NCBI GenBank assembly: GCA_938743325.2
Contig: OW568867.1
Coordinates: forward strand, 496,001-560,000
DNA from: Pycnococcus provasolii
Taxonomy: Eukaryota; Chlorophyta; Pseudoscourfieldiophyceae; Pseudoscourfieldiales; Pycnococcaceae
DNA: 64,000 nt
Direction: 5' to 3'
Notes under the pieces: model-generated
What the model was told of the DNA's origin: nothing
The model's input: only the letters and a program-made list of their open reading frames with translations
The model's database searches: none
Position numbers and translations under genes: made by a program
Shown: piece by piece, positions 12,401-19,620 of the stretch
Layout of the letters: each line of letters begins with the position of its first letter
Numbering within the stretch: the stretch's first letter is position 1

Positions 12401-14741
12401 CATCGCCAGCGCGTCCATCGCTTAGGGCAAGGATCGCATTTGGCTTGATCACATCGGGCGGCGGTGGAGTTGGTGGAGGTGGAGGAGATGGAGGTGGAGA
12501 TGGAGGTGGTGAAGGTGGAGGAGATGGAGGTGGTGAAGGTGGAGGAGATGGAGGTGGAGATGGAGGTGGTGAAGGTGGAGGAGATGGAGGTGGAGATGGA
12601 GGTGGAGGTGGCGGAGATGGAGGCGGAGATGGAGGCGGAGATGGAGGTGGCGAAGGTGGAGGAGATGGAGGTGGAGATGGAGGTGGTGAAGGTGGAGGAG
12701 ATGGAGGAGGAGATGGAGGTGGAGATGGAGGTGGAGATGGAGGTGGAGGAGATGGAGGAGGAGATGGAGGTGGAGATGGAGGTGGTGAAGGTGGAGGAGG
12801 AGATGGAGGTGGAGATGGAGGTGGTGAAGGTGGAGGTGGAGGAGACGGAGGTGGAGATGGAGGTGGAGAAGGTGGAGGTGGAGATGGAGGTGGTGATGGA
12901 GGTGGAGAAGGTGGAGGTGGAGATGGAGGTGGTGAAGGTGGAGGAGATGGAGGTGGTGATGGAGGTGGTGTAGGCGGCGGCGAACATGTATACGGAATGT
13001 ATCGTGACTGACCACATGACGCGCAATTGGTTTCCCATCTATTTTGAATGTTGCAGCGACAAAAAATCCAAATGCATTCTTCGCATCGATATTCCGTGTA
13101 ACCGCCGCAACTTAGAAGCTTGCGCCGTGGTTCCCTGAGATTGTTCGCGATCTGACCAGCGTGGTAGTCAACCTCTTTTGCCAGCCCAAAGTCTTCCGCG
13201 GCGGCGGCAAGTTTGCGATGACGTCCAAGCAGACCGATGGAGCCGAGAGCACTGCGCAAAGCATCCTCGACAGATGCGGGAGGAGGCGGTGCAGGCGGTG
13301 GAATCGCCATAGGTACTGGCGGCGGCGCCAATGGTGTAAACGGCAGCGGCGGTGTCGGAGGCGGGCTTGGAGGCTGTGGCGGTGGAGGGGGCGGTGCGGG
13401 TGACGGCGGCGGCGGCATATTTGGAGGCACTGGTGGCGATGGTTGCATCGGCGGAGAGGGCGGCGGAGAGGGTGGCGGAGGTGGAGGTAGCGGAGCGGGA
13501 TGTGGCGGCGATGGCGGCCGAGGAGGCGGTCCCGGTGGCAGCTGTGGAGGTGCAGCTGGTACCGCAGGAAATGGAGGTGGGGGAGGCGGCGGAGGCTGCA
13601 GCGCATGCTTCGGGAGAAGCGCCACGCACTGGCTCCAAGTGGACGAGTTGAGCCAAACGCGCTGCCCACTGTCGGCATTCGATGCCGCGTTGGCGATGGC
13701 CGTAGCGAGGCCGCCCCTCTCGAGCAGCTCGTTGTCGAGCAAAAGTCCGCTCGTACGTCCCGTGGGATCGCCGTCAATCTTGAGGTACCACGTTCCGCCG
13801 TCGAGGGCGTGCCGTGCGAGCACCTGCCCCTTGATGGCGTTGGATGGAAACGCCTGATCCTCGTCATAGATGCACAGGTCGGCGTAGCCCGCGTGCGCGC
13901 GTCGCGAGTCGCGCTTGCACACGTTCCACCTCGCGGCATCGCGGAGCTGCGTCGCTTCCAGCGCGGGGTGTTTAAAATTGCTCAGCACGACGGCAACGGC
14001 ATCCACGACGTTCGGGTCGCCTCCGCAGTCTGCAAAGCACCCGCGCCCGCCGCGCGCGGGCGTTTCGTACGGTGCTTCGCAAACGCCGTCACCGCAGACA
14101 GGGTCGCGCCATGCTTGGTCGACCATCTTGGTTCCGACCCAGAGAAGCGCGCCGTTCAGTCTCTCGAGAGACTTTGTGGGCACGGCTGCCGTCACAAGCT
14201 GTTTAACGGCTCGTCCCGTCTCGTAGCAAGCCGGCGTATTTGTTTGCACGATGACGAGCGCGAGGTACCCGAACATCATTGCCGTCCAGAAGGCGGTCTT
14301 AAGCGCCAGCCTCCACCCTATGGCTGACTGTTCGAGGCTTTCCTCTGAGTGCGCGAAGATTTGTCGCTCGAGTTTTCTTTGCGCTCGTGAATGTTTCGTT
14401 GACGATATCGTCAGGGCGGCGACGTCTTGCGTGGCGCGCCAGTGACTTTTAGGCGTGCGCGGTCTCGGTGTCGCCGAGGTGTCGCCACCACCATCTGATT
14501 GCCTTAAAGAAGTCTCACTGCCGTTGAGTGAGACTTGAAACGAGACGCCGTGACCCGTCGACGTGTCTCCACCACCACCACCGCCGCCGCCACCATCACC
14601 ACGAGGCGAAGGCACGGACAAGGAGGAGGAGTCTTTATAACCAGTCAGCAGCGGTCCGCGTTCGAGCAGGTCGTTGTCGTCGTCAGGGGAGGTGGACTGC
14701 TGGTTCGTCGTCGCCATCGTGCGCAAAGAACGAAATGACAT
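3438..14741 (-). CDS. Giant polycystin/TRP-type channel with hydroxyproline-rich and DUF5011-like extracellular domain
   Basis: A single 3,767-residue frame with no intron; ATG at 14741 (a second ATG lies 8 codons on). Order: cytosolic N-terminus; hydrophobic S1 near residues 149-165; an LNR-like cysteine cluster (CGDGVCE...CFADCG) near 217-240; proline-rich SPPP/PPP tracts; two near-identical ~175-aa modules; DUF5011/HYR-like repeats (~1380-2000) of the type APVIAIKGDS...YVDAGATC; a second part of a polycystin extracellular domain (RFMDNHTETVTVRMPMHN); then S2-S6 near 2620-2925, with a polycystin-like IFKLLGGSTAFYAIVRSTQRGMPDL block. A ~840-aa Glu-rich cytosolic tail ends in four repeats with NAELVHPEPPPLAAAGEEE. 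Polycystins are Ca2+-permeable channels, often ciliary. The extra domains sit in the S1-S2 loop and would face the wall or outside. The channel assignment is good; specific function is inferred. Confidence 0.8.
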   Translation of the reverse strand: MSFRSLRTMATTNQQSTSPDDDNDLLERGPLLTGYKDSSSLSVPSPRGDGGGGGGGGGDTSTGHGVSFQVSLNGSETSLRQSDGGGDTSATPRPRTPKSHWRATQDVAALTISSTKHSRAQRKLERQIFAHSEESLEQSAIGWRLALKTAFWTAMMFGYLALVIVQTNTPACYETGRAVKQLVTAAVPTKSLERLNGALLWVGTKMVDQAWRDPVCGDGVCEAPYETPARGGRGCFADCGGDPNVVDAVAVVLSNFKHPALEATQLRDAARWNVCKRDSRRAHAGYADLCIYDEDQAFPSNAIKGQVLARHALDGGTWYLKIDGDPTGRTSGLLLDNELLERGGLATAIANAASNADSGQRVWLNSSTWSQCVALLPKHALQPPPPPPPPFPAVPAAPPQLPPGPPPRPPSPPHPAPLPPPPPPSPPPSPPMQPSPPVPPNMPPPPSPAPPPPPPQPPSPPPTPPLPFTPLAPPPVPMAIPPPAPPPPASVEDALRSALGSIGLLGRHRKLAAAAEDFGLAKEVDYHAGQIANNLREPRRKLLSCGGYTEYRCEECIWIFCRCNIQNRWETNCASCGQSRYIPYTCSPPPTPPPSPPPSPPPSPPPSPPPPSPPPSPPPSPPPPSPPPSPPPSPPPPPSPPPSPPPSPPPPSPPPSPPPSPPPSPPPPSPPPSPPPSPPPSPPPSPPPSPPPSPPPSPPPSPPPSPPPSPPPPPPSPPPSPPPSPPPSPPPSPPPSPPPSPPPSPPPSPPPSPPPPPTPPPPDVIKPNAILALSDGRAGDVNSSAVVTSAKIELKLEFFEDDPYDNVDGVVSEPVAGLLPSSFVVRTTGVAETGNTAFDQAVTYTLDVTALDLNASSASAYDVTIQPSVATGVCGSFVDLEVQLPASVVLDPHDNGNVESQVVYVRWQPGTDVLSACAPPPPFPPPPLPPPPTPPPPDVIKPNATLALSDGRAGDVNSSAVVTSAKIELKLEFFEDDPYDNVDGVVSEPVAGLLPSSFVVRTTGVTETGNTTFDQAVTYTLDVTALDLNASSASAYDVTIQPSVATGVCGSFVDLEVQLPASVVLDPHDNGNVESQVVYVRWQPGTDVLSACAPPPPSPPPSPPPSPPPSPPPPPSPPPPVEQALVEFSLQTVGPGGGIWDDTMEEMYTEAVTDVLVGAVSDLSPVANEQVYVAIWKDGDPEPEHSISSNTTRRSLPFGSMTLNVRVTAPASFADTLSNAVNTGDSYGGFNEELSSMMAKNGMVGLDVSLGGTAGIGQASPPPPLLPPPSPPPSPPPSPPPSPPPSPPPSPPPPPPSPPPSPPPSPPPSPPPPPTSPSPPPSPPPSPPPPPSPSPPPSPPPSPPPSPPPSPPPSPPPILAATNEDETESATTAAPLPPDTNAPVIAIKGDSRVTVRLLDSSPYVDAGATCTDDRDGLISIDETRITYGTSNEVVPEVNTSRIGVYTVAYRCVDEAANMANATREVSVENPCEDPNELPTCGDGTCTVSGFCVDSSEDGAAAASTPEPPPVDTTPPIMQLRGNGEYGNTPSGMVVLVVEVMQGSKYTDEGVDAYDLVGDNNTMVPLTANVFGNDTVDTWQPFEGEYQVIRYTLRDEAGNEAPEVQRWIKVVKACPKEEGDGDTLCSSGKCSNAAGSCDADIGASDEPAPSPPPPPTIQLLGEAFPVVPADAGYSKCPPDAEMSALCDRGATATSKVTSDLNDMVEVCGKSFKSDGLDGCATQLAEPGIHEIVFSVTDSAEQTASVTRKVKKLVSCPDGYEACADEVTCTPEGVPCAGDLETEETETVAVNNPPAVTLKSTDAVDGVVLKLPRFKPYAMCGEGNSELCEPGVTVQDEEADLLDAVVACAPDSCMSTGCKQYRVKQAGIAHCLNTSAPVDSVFPITFTAYDSAGLTGSVTRTINIVAPCAEGETWCPEEDPKGKCEAVTCAAAAELAALSEGSAEPDSTPKITLLTPPSSEGPFLFLFGQRPVPYDAPYLAGPVQACANAYANLSWPLCGARASSEAEGDLSATVTFKSSDEVKCSASNLNAGKCEVGEYTFSVSATSKNGEQKSEATGNLAIHIVEGSQQTLNVTVQSENATDCSAALSDATTSLSVQTRASVADAMSVPVGGVHLTSCTSTGASSHIFAATVVQSVGKSPAQLRRNLGEATRRASIVPTSMATKSPATSGPEYIRLKIDAALVSAKAVVDSTDDANLQMRLLALGADESTGQMQLVTDVRDIFQNAASGQANATRMAQELLALTEQLVAALEALNEAQTIMPSQLAASMQLLANLEESVASRAQSLKSNYASSSAEFPACNRSGLREDSIFAEYMIRTHNASTVTTATATATTTMTTTTTTIPSMAQNGTDQPGGVLQPLMDPSRSGRKLLRVSARGSRTPDKSIQNIQASAEEALEGGWAGYIAADDGSQIAMEDLAQVNWRAYRRPRSIGAVEDLRVIGGMQIRTVRRKQAVGCQAVAGRFSSFLPRGGCGVTSVGAPFGYDPSISIMGMRDSSGEILSKVLYEPSLEPFRGAFYDTGRGEIRADGKPYAFYNTSYEYGDTSSGSETRFDVFITGVVSGFGARKMLTSIAAGRFMDNHTETVTVRMPMHNAKLETIVDLSISFSRGLSGEILAESQYVVLPIRYYFQSMAGVTRFVMEILVAIISMVLVMNQAHAFAKRAMRGIAEARKRQRLVVVKNVALQSAWTILSDFTNVAMPSLIAISIMLQWWYSFEFVRTFTYDDGYQFYDNDGSAKARLLLPKRLAPPQDAQAGVPGGAYRSSLPLDASSRDAYVSTLERIDSMTNIWYSFLFAQAPIVILIAGNIFKLLGGSTAFYAIVRSTQRGMPDLIVLSVVMIVLTWGCAFIVHIVIGDRVKLLSKVEEAHWALYEYVLGDLAGLAKDTLAPKNVVQSTAEYVCLGAVFTFYPLVTVYMLAQFYVAIVTDLFCEERGRIRASEEYRQAHAGEGERIFTQASEEGSWYRPGLRKMLAIIKAMHLNSYAAAFLRVGASTRRHKGKHASVHPTDILLDPKSGATRGAVLESVSHSEDDENRTEGGGSLRTAAAELTRQEEEEEEVDTIVDEIVRDACEEESRDVAVARWRVAKVMSTFQMTRTPEQRFVDVSDAVRFSGPAGMMPILQSSNVSTPKVSIPLGAKVALLDALMRVHVEVDSEASTAAEIGSSIHAHGARMEKMNLMWSKARRNLMQSKEAQSNATSASERREAREMKRSLSNSLSKLQKAADRSEDLTDGVVDKKTDDDDTAVTKGNVAKDGLATDAARWLRMNQADRYEIQLPVVGNLGAVALGEMICNLHQGIAHGQRSDARKKVVSRWKKAGGGGAGSGAGSGAGSGAGSGLFALVSSKLKISAKKNADASFDKIDYMLYSFVPTAEYAYVFGDEGVRELWDDSTRRYRPLTLGAVERMVRAMSESELREVEMRACSLVGKRVVHDVGTKSGSEFWRLRGPKLVQATLQRGRDTARGMSSITLEMCEVIGVMCDVFLQILKADVAHHKSVEEERQVAAENVLWPTKRWKDEEWMSNPLLKDVGQMIVSSKEERKVEVSTEKPLMKFDDDQLEEEQEEEEKEVPLIVVEPSEGAYPEPRVVEEEEEEEEERTDVVAMEAGETVHEEERLSSSRPNSRSSARLNEREFIPGMVMEEEEEEEMMGEREAFPPGGIREILLPNEEEKEKDEEEEENAEVVHPEPPPLAAAGEEEEEEEENAELVHPEPPPLAAAGEEEEDKEENAELVHPEPPPLAAAGEEEEEENAELVHPEPPPLAAAEASSHEQE
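3464..3760 (-). repeat. Four C-terminal coding repeats of the channel gene
   Basis: On the + strand the unit begins CTGCTGCTGCAAGTGGCGG and recurs four times with 66-72 bp spacing. It encodes NAELVHPEPPPLAAAGEEE with a variable Glu run. Spacing changes in multiples of three, so frame is kept. Near-identity suggests recent slippage or unequal crossing-over. Confidence 0.8.
11462..12474 (-). repeat. 525-bp tandem coding duplication inside the channel gene
   Basis: The segment starting at 11462 recurs at 11987, an offset of 525 bp (175 codons). Over ~490 bp I see only a handful of substitutions. Both encode a domain running from IKPNATLALSDGRAGDVNSS to NVESQVVYVRWQPGTDVLSAC, flanked by proline-rich linkers. 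Confidence 0.9.
12464..12975 (+). repeat. Polypurine GGA/GGT tract coding for SPPP repeats on the other strand
   Basis: About 510 bp are built almost only from GGAGATGGAGGTGG-type units on the + strand. They encode the (S)PPP-rich linker of the channel on the - strand. Shorter tracts of the same kind lie at about 10672-10962, 11390-11461 and 13380-13600. Runs of GG spaced by 1-3 bases could form G-quadruplex or triplex structures. Confidence 0.85.
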
Positions 14742-15258
14742 CAGGCGCCGGAGAGGAGGGGGGGGAGCGGGGGGGCAAGACGGAAAACTTTTTTTTTTTT
14801 TTTTTTTTTTTGGTTTCTCAAACTACCAAATATCGTATTCTCCTCTCACTGCTACCCTATGTACTCCCGCATGTAACTTTATGTAAGTTTACATAGCCTG
14901 TTGTCCTCAAAAACAAACCGTGTGCATGATGCATCGCGCACAAATCTACCGGGTAGGGTAGGGGAATTCTCCTGCCCTGGTTCGCTCGAGTCATCTGCTC
15001 CGCTGCTCGGTTGTTTCTCAGATGAAAACGCGTTCTTCTTCGCCTCTTTCCTAGACTAAGTTTGTCTCTTTGCTTGCTTGCACCTTGCATACGGGTATAA
15101 GGGATACATCAGGCGAAGGCTGGTACGATTGATTCTCCACCGGTTCATAGACTACAAACACCCGCTGCGGGCGATCCGCCCGTGGTTGATCCCACTCTTT
15201 GGCCCACACGTGGCTAATTTTCGCGCGATCGCGCAATAGACGAGCGATACCTTTAGCC

Positions 15259-15284
15259 AAGGGGAGATGAGCTCATCTCCCCTT
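15259..15284. repeat. Perfect 26-bp palindrome
   Basis: The left arm AAGGGGAGATGAG is followed directly by its exact reverse complement with no loop. It lies in non-coding DNA ~520 bp upstream of the channel start codon and ~540 bp upstream of the SPF30-like start. Confidence 0.85.
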
Positions 15285-15730
15285 GATATTACCACCACAG
15301 CAGATGGCAAAGTGGGTGGGTGTAAAGTAACCAGGCAAAAAGCCAGCTTGCATTTACTATTTACTATTCATACCGGCGGTATGGTACAGTACAGGTACCT
15401 GTACCCATAACGGCGCAGAATGCATGGGAGCGCTGTGGTAGACCAGGAGGCGACGACTTCCTCATCGCTTGCCAATCAGAGCCGCCAACGCGCGTTTCAG
15501 CCAACCATTTCTGAGCAATACAGTACCGGGTACGGTATCTTACCACTGAACGGGAGCAGAACGTTGATTGCTAATTCGATGCAAACCCTCCTAACCTTAA
15601 TAAAATAAAATAGCAAGCAAGCCCGGTTCGTACAGTAAGGTTAACCCAAACCAACCTCAAAAGCCCTCCTTCCCCCCCAAACCCGACCCAGCCCCAACAA
15701 AAAGTCAAAAAGGAGTTTCGGGTTTCCAGT

Positions 15731-15759
15731 AACCCTAACCATAGGTAAAACCCTAACCC
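15731..15759. repeat. Degenerate CCCTAA telomere-type repeats
   Basis: Two short AACCCTAACC units separated by ATAGGTAAA lie 68 bp before the ATG of the SPF30-like gene. Confidence 0.6.
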
Positions 15760-15826
15760 CCCCACTCCTCCCCCCAGGCCCAGTCCCCCCAGAACGGCGC
15801 GCGCGGCGCAGACTCCGCCAGGGCTC

Positions 15827-16717
15827 ATGGACGCCGCCGCAACGGCCGTTGGTGCCGACGCTGCTTCCGATGCTGCATACCATCTCGGTGGCGACCCCGA
15901 CGCTTCGCACTCTTTGGAGGCATCTTTGCACGAGTACCAGGCGCAGCTCCTCGCGCTCAACAGCGCCCCGCCTGACACCATCCCCGTGGAAGAAGCCTCC
16001 TCCCTGCGCGCATCTTTGGAGGAAATCATCGCCGTCACCTTGGAACTCATCAAACAAAGTGAGGATGGTGGTGGTGGTGCCGGTGGTGGTAATGGTGAAA
16101 ACGTAAACCAGTTTCCTGAAGGTGCTGCTGCTGCTGCTGCCGCTGAGCCTGCAGCTGCAGCAACAGACGAGCTAGGGCTAGGGGTCGCGGTGCCATTTGC
16201 CAACCTTAACGCAAGGGATCTCTGCGAGGTGTTCATCAACGATACGTGGCACCCTGCGACAGTCGTCTCGACGAGCGCATCCGCCGCGACGATCGACTGC
16301 CCAGCCTTCACAACCGGGGGTACATCCATCTTCGAGATCTCGGACGCAACGCTCCTGCGCTCGGCAAAGGCGCTCGCGCTCACGGGCATAAGCGCCGCCG
16401 CCGCCGCCGCCGCCAACACAAGCACGGCGGACAAACAGAAGGCGAGGGAAGCGGCACGAGAGGAGCAGGTGCGCACCGCGGCGGAGGCTGTTGTGGAAGG
16501 TCGTGTAGCGGAGATGCCTCGTGCATTCCAGGTTCGCGCGGAGGATGACGAGGCGACGCGTGAGAAAAAGCGCCGCATGGCGAAGAGCTTCAAGGGGAAG
16601 GTGAAGCGTACGGCGGCGGAGCTGGAGATGGACCAGAAGGCGAGCGGCTGGAAGAGCTGGCAGAGCAGTTTAAAGAAGACGAAGAAGAGCACGGTTGCGC
16701 GTCCAATTGGACGATAG
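15827..16717 (+). CDS. SPF30/SMNDC1-like Tudor-domain splicing factor
   Basis: 296 residues from the ATG at 15827 to TAG. The N-terminus (LHEYQAQLLAL...SLRASLEEIIAVTLELIKQ) matches the helical N-terminal region of SPF30. A Gly/Ala-rich linker follows, then a Tudor-like segment at ~125-180 (ARDLCEVFINDTWHPATVV...FEISDATLL), and a basic C-terminal block KKRRMAKSFKGKVKRTAAELE followed by KASGWKSWQSSLKK, which is typical of SPF30. Family members are U2 snRNP-associated and needed for tri-snRNP joining. The Tudor core is diverged and the aromatic cage is not clear. It converges with the kinesin gene, with stops ~95 bp apart. An antisense 397-codon open frame over the same DNA is a shadow. Confidence 0.75.
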   Translation: MDAAATAVGADAASDAAYHLGGDPDASHSLEASLHEYQAQLLALNSAPPDTIPVEEASSLRASLEEIIAVTLELIKQSEDGGGGAGGGNGENVNQFPEGAAAAAAAEPAAAATDELGLGVAVPFANLNARDLCEVFINDTWHPATVVSTSASAATIDCPAFTTGGTSIFEISDATLLRSAKALALTGISAAAAAAANTSTADKQKAREAAREEQVRTAAEAVVEGRVAEMPRAFQVRAEDDEATREKKRRMAKSFKGKVKRTAAELEMDQKASGWKSWQSSLKKTKKSTVARPIGR

Positions 16718-16811
16718 ACTAATGAGAGCGAAAAATACTGTAACAACTCAAATCGATTCCTCAAAATTTAAAGGTTGGTTTGGTCGGTGTGTGTGGAAAA
16801 TGAATGATGCC

Positions 16812-18839
16812 TCAACAGCTCACACCAACCAACTCCCTTCGTCGATTCGCCAGCTCTTCGAGCTTATCGTGCTCCTTTTCCGCGCCAACGAGCTTCGAAA
16901 CCGTCACCCACTCGACGCCGTCGATATCCTCGCGCTGCTCGCGCTGCGTGACCCACTGCTCCTTTTCTTCAATCAACTTCTTCGTGGCATCAATCTCCGC
17001 ATCGAGCCGCTCGAGCGCCGCTCTGAGCGCCGAGCTTGCCAACGTGGCTGACGTCTCGATTCCACCGCACCTCTCGCCAAATCGGAGCGCCTGCAGTGTC
17101 TCGCTTGCGTGCGGCGCCTCGGGCGACGCGCAAACCACCACGGATGTGCGTGAGCCACCGTTTAATGCTCCGGAAAGAAGCATGGTCAATCGCGAATCTT
17201 GGTACGGCACATACGGCAAAGGCAAGCCCTCCGCAGCCGCCTTGGTTCTCTTCATGAGCAAGTCTATGCAGTTCTTCAAGGCGAAGAGGCCGCTGTTGAT
17301 TGCGATTGCTTCGTCCACCCTTGTTCGGCTCGCGTAGTAGTCCTGCCATGTCCCGTTGTTAGATCCTGCGGAGGGAATGGAAGCCATAGCTGCATTCGCC
17401 TTGGACTTGTTCAAATTCTCCGCGCCTCCAAGATCCGCGAAGAAGAGCCTGCTAACGACAGGAGGCGAGGAGTTCTGATCGCGACGACTCTGACGCAGCG
17501 TAATTGTGACGAGTGTGTGCGCACGACTGCTCCGCTCGTTCATCGCCGTCGCAGCCTGCCGCTTCTTCGCATCGCCGACGGCGAGTAGGCGACGCATCTC
17601 CGAGAGCGACGGTGCTGCATGGTTAGCCGCACCTTCGAGGACGTAACGCTGCCCGAGCGCTGCGTTCTGGCCGACGGGCTTGCCCGTGATGAGATCGATT
17701 ACGGAGTTGCCGTAAACTTCGACGTACGCTAGCTCGAAGTCGCACGAGATTGCGTGTCGCATTGCTCGCATCTTCGAGGCATCGTAGAGCTCCTCACAAG
17801 CGCGCGGCACGATTCCCCTCGCCTCGCGACGCGCATCCTGGTGTACACCGAACACCGTCGTCGTTTTGCCTGAGCCGGTGAAGCCGTACACAAGCACGCA
17901 TCCCGAGACGCCGTTCAGGGCATCTGCGACGCACCGTCGTGCACTTGCGCTGTACACGTCACCCTGTACCGCACCTGGCGCGAACACGCGGTGGAACTGA
18001 AACGTGCGCAGACCGACACCGGGCATTGCGGCGAGCACGGAAGTGTCGTCGTGGCTGACGACGCCCACCTTAAGCTCGGGGAGTGCATCCTTGCCGCTGG
18101 CAGAGTCGTCTTCCCTACCTGCGCCATTCTCGTCGACATCCTGCACCGTCTGCTCCTCTCTCACCTTGGGCATCGCCCAAGGATCAGCCACAACCCTCCC
18201 CATTTCACGCACGACGAGCTTAAGCGCGTCGGAGGTGCTGCCAACGTTCGGGTTATTTGCCTTGACAAGTGCAATGCGTTGGTGCAAGGGCAGAACGGTC
18301 GACCTTCCGTTGCTGCGTGCCGCCGCTGCTTCGACGAGTGCTGCTGGCGGACGTAGGCGCACGCACACGTCCACGCCGAAGCGCAGTTGCGTTGTCGCCT
18401 CCTCTCCGTCGTCGAAGTCACTTTCCATCATCTTCTCACCACCACCCTCCTTTTGAGTGGCTGCGAAAGTGCGCCTGCGTGCCCATAGGCTCTTGAACGC
18501 GTCACGCCACGCCTCCGCAGAGTCTTCGGCGGCCGACTCGTCCACGACGTAGAGGTGCGCTTGATCTCCCAGGTCCTCCGCCATTGCGCGCCAGAGACGC
18601 TTCGAGTCTAGAGTGAGCGTTCTCCACGATCTGCACACCTGTGTGGCGTTCGCGACGGCCTGTGCCCCCGCGTGTCTTAAGACGTGCTCGAGCCAAGCGG
18701 GTGCCTCTTGCCCTAAACCTAAACCTAAAGAAACAGGGTGTGCTGCTGATGCACAGACTGGTAACAAGAAGCCATCACCACCACCACCACCACCACCACC
18801 ACTGTTATCCTCTACCCGTATAGCACTACTTGACGCCAT
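16812..18839 (-). CDS. Kinesin-like motor protein with N-terminal F-box
   Basis: 675 residues from the ATG at 18839. Residues ~45-92 (APAWLEHVLRHAGAQAV then QVCRSWRTL, RLWRAM) have the leucine, CRSWR and W pattern of an F-box. A kinesin motor follows (~152-600): P-loop GFTGSGKTTT at 319-328, switch I NERSSRAH at 434-441, switch II DLGGAE at 469-474, with start motif VDVCVRLRPP. A ~90-residue insert (~165-260) splits the first part of the motor, and a short coiled coil ends the protein. Kinesins move on microtubules; F-box proteins link to SCF ubiquitin ligases, so the pair suggests motor-directed degradation or cargo docking (inference). There is no long stalk. The Pro-less repeat LGLGLG near 39-44 is encoded by telomere-like CCTAAA repeats. 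Confidence 0.8.
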   Translation of the reverse strand: MASSSAIRVEDNSGGGGGGGGDGFLLPVCASAAHPVSLGLGLGQEAPAWLEHVLRHAGAQAVANATQVCRSWRTLTLDSKRLWRAMAEDLGDQAHLYVVDESAAEDSAEAWRDAFKSLWARRRTFAATQKEGGGEKMMESDFDDGEEATTQLRFGVDVCVRLRPPAALVEAAAARSNGRSTVLPLHQRIALVKANNPNVGSTSDALKLVVREMGRVVADPWAMPKVREEQTVQDVDENGAGREDDSASGKDALPELKVGVVSHDDTSVLAAMPGVGLRTFQFHRVFAPGAVQGDVYSASARRCVADALNGVSGCVLVYGFTGSGKTTTVFGVHQDARREARGIVPRACEELYDASKMRAMRHAISCDFELAYVEVYGNSVIDLITGKPVGQNAALGQRYVLEGAANHAAPSLSEMRRLLAVGDAKKRQAATAMNERSSRAHTLVTITLRQSRRDQNSSPPVVSRLFFADLGGAENLNKSKANAAMASIPSAGSNNGTWQDYYASRTRVDEAIAINSGLFALKNCIDLLMKRTKAAAEGLPLPYVPYQDSRLTMLLSGALNGGSRTSVVVCASPEAPHASETLQALRFGERCGGIETSATLASSALRAALERLDAEIDATKKLIEEKEQWVTQREQREDIDGVEWVTVSKLVGAEKEHDKLEELANRRRELVGVSC

Positions 18840-19620
18840 ACTACTGTGCTGTAAGATACCTACGATAAAATACCCGCGGATGTTACTTCAGGGCGTCAAA
18901 ATGAAAGTGAAAATGAAGGGGCAACAACACGAGGGGGAAGTGTGCTGGACTTTTCGTTTATGCCGTGCAGTTTAGTTTGCCTTGCAAGACGTTTTCAGGC
19001 GCTCTCTGGTGTCTAAGGAGCCACGCGCCCTTTGAGAAAACAAGCAGAGACGTCGGCATGGGGATGCACTGTTGGACAACGCTCCAGGGGAGATAAGAAT
19101 CCCAAGAACGAGTTGACGCGGCCTCCGGGAAGGTCGACACTGTCTACCTCCCTCAGGAGGGTTTCCTTCTCCCCAACACAACTAAGTAACGAATATATAT
19201 TCTCATAGGTTATGAGCCTCAGCTACGCTTTGCGCTAAGCCGTTGATATCTTAATATCTTTGAAACTTTACAGCCTTTGAGTATACATATCTGGACGTCG
19301 AATACGCTTTACCGCTTTCAAAACTTTGAACTACAGCCGAAACGCGAAGTGAAACTGCGCAGTGGAAAACAGCTCTCGACCTATTCCACCGTTGTGGAAG
19401 GTGGTCAGCCGACCTCACGGAACCTTATCTTGACCGTATCTAGTCAAGATAACGAAACATCTCGAAGCGCTGCACGTCAAAAAGTTATTTCGAACCGTTT
19501 TCAGTCGTTTTTGAGTCGGTCGACCTTACAGCTATTTTGGACCGTCCGCATACACTTCGTAAGACGCCATATGTTGTAGGTAGAAGACCTAGAGCGTTGG
19601 GATGGAGTGCACGGGGCCGC

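Larger units (their letters stand above)
14742..15826. other. Intergenic with a long perfect palindrome and promoter-like tract
   Basis: No gene recognised. It holds a T-run at 14790-14811 just upstream of the channel start, a perfect 26-bp palindrome at 15259-15284, a 16-bp palindrome GTACAGGTACCTGTAC near 15390, and CCCTAA-type repeats just before the SPF30-like gene. Confidence 0.5.

Noticed and set aside
12226-13038. Ser/Thr- and Ile-rich frame over the polypurine tract on the same strand as the channel gene
   Set aside because: It is a frame-shifted reading of the SPPP repeats; the main frame is continuous over 11 kb.
15571-16764. 397-codon open frame antisense to the SPF30-like gene
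   Set aside because: Low-complexity Ala/Ser composition, no domain, and it covers both flanks of the sense gene; the sense strand has clear SPF30 features.
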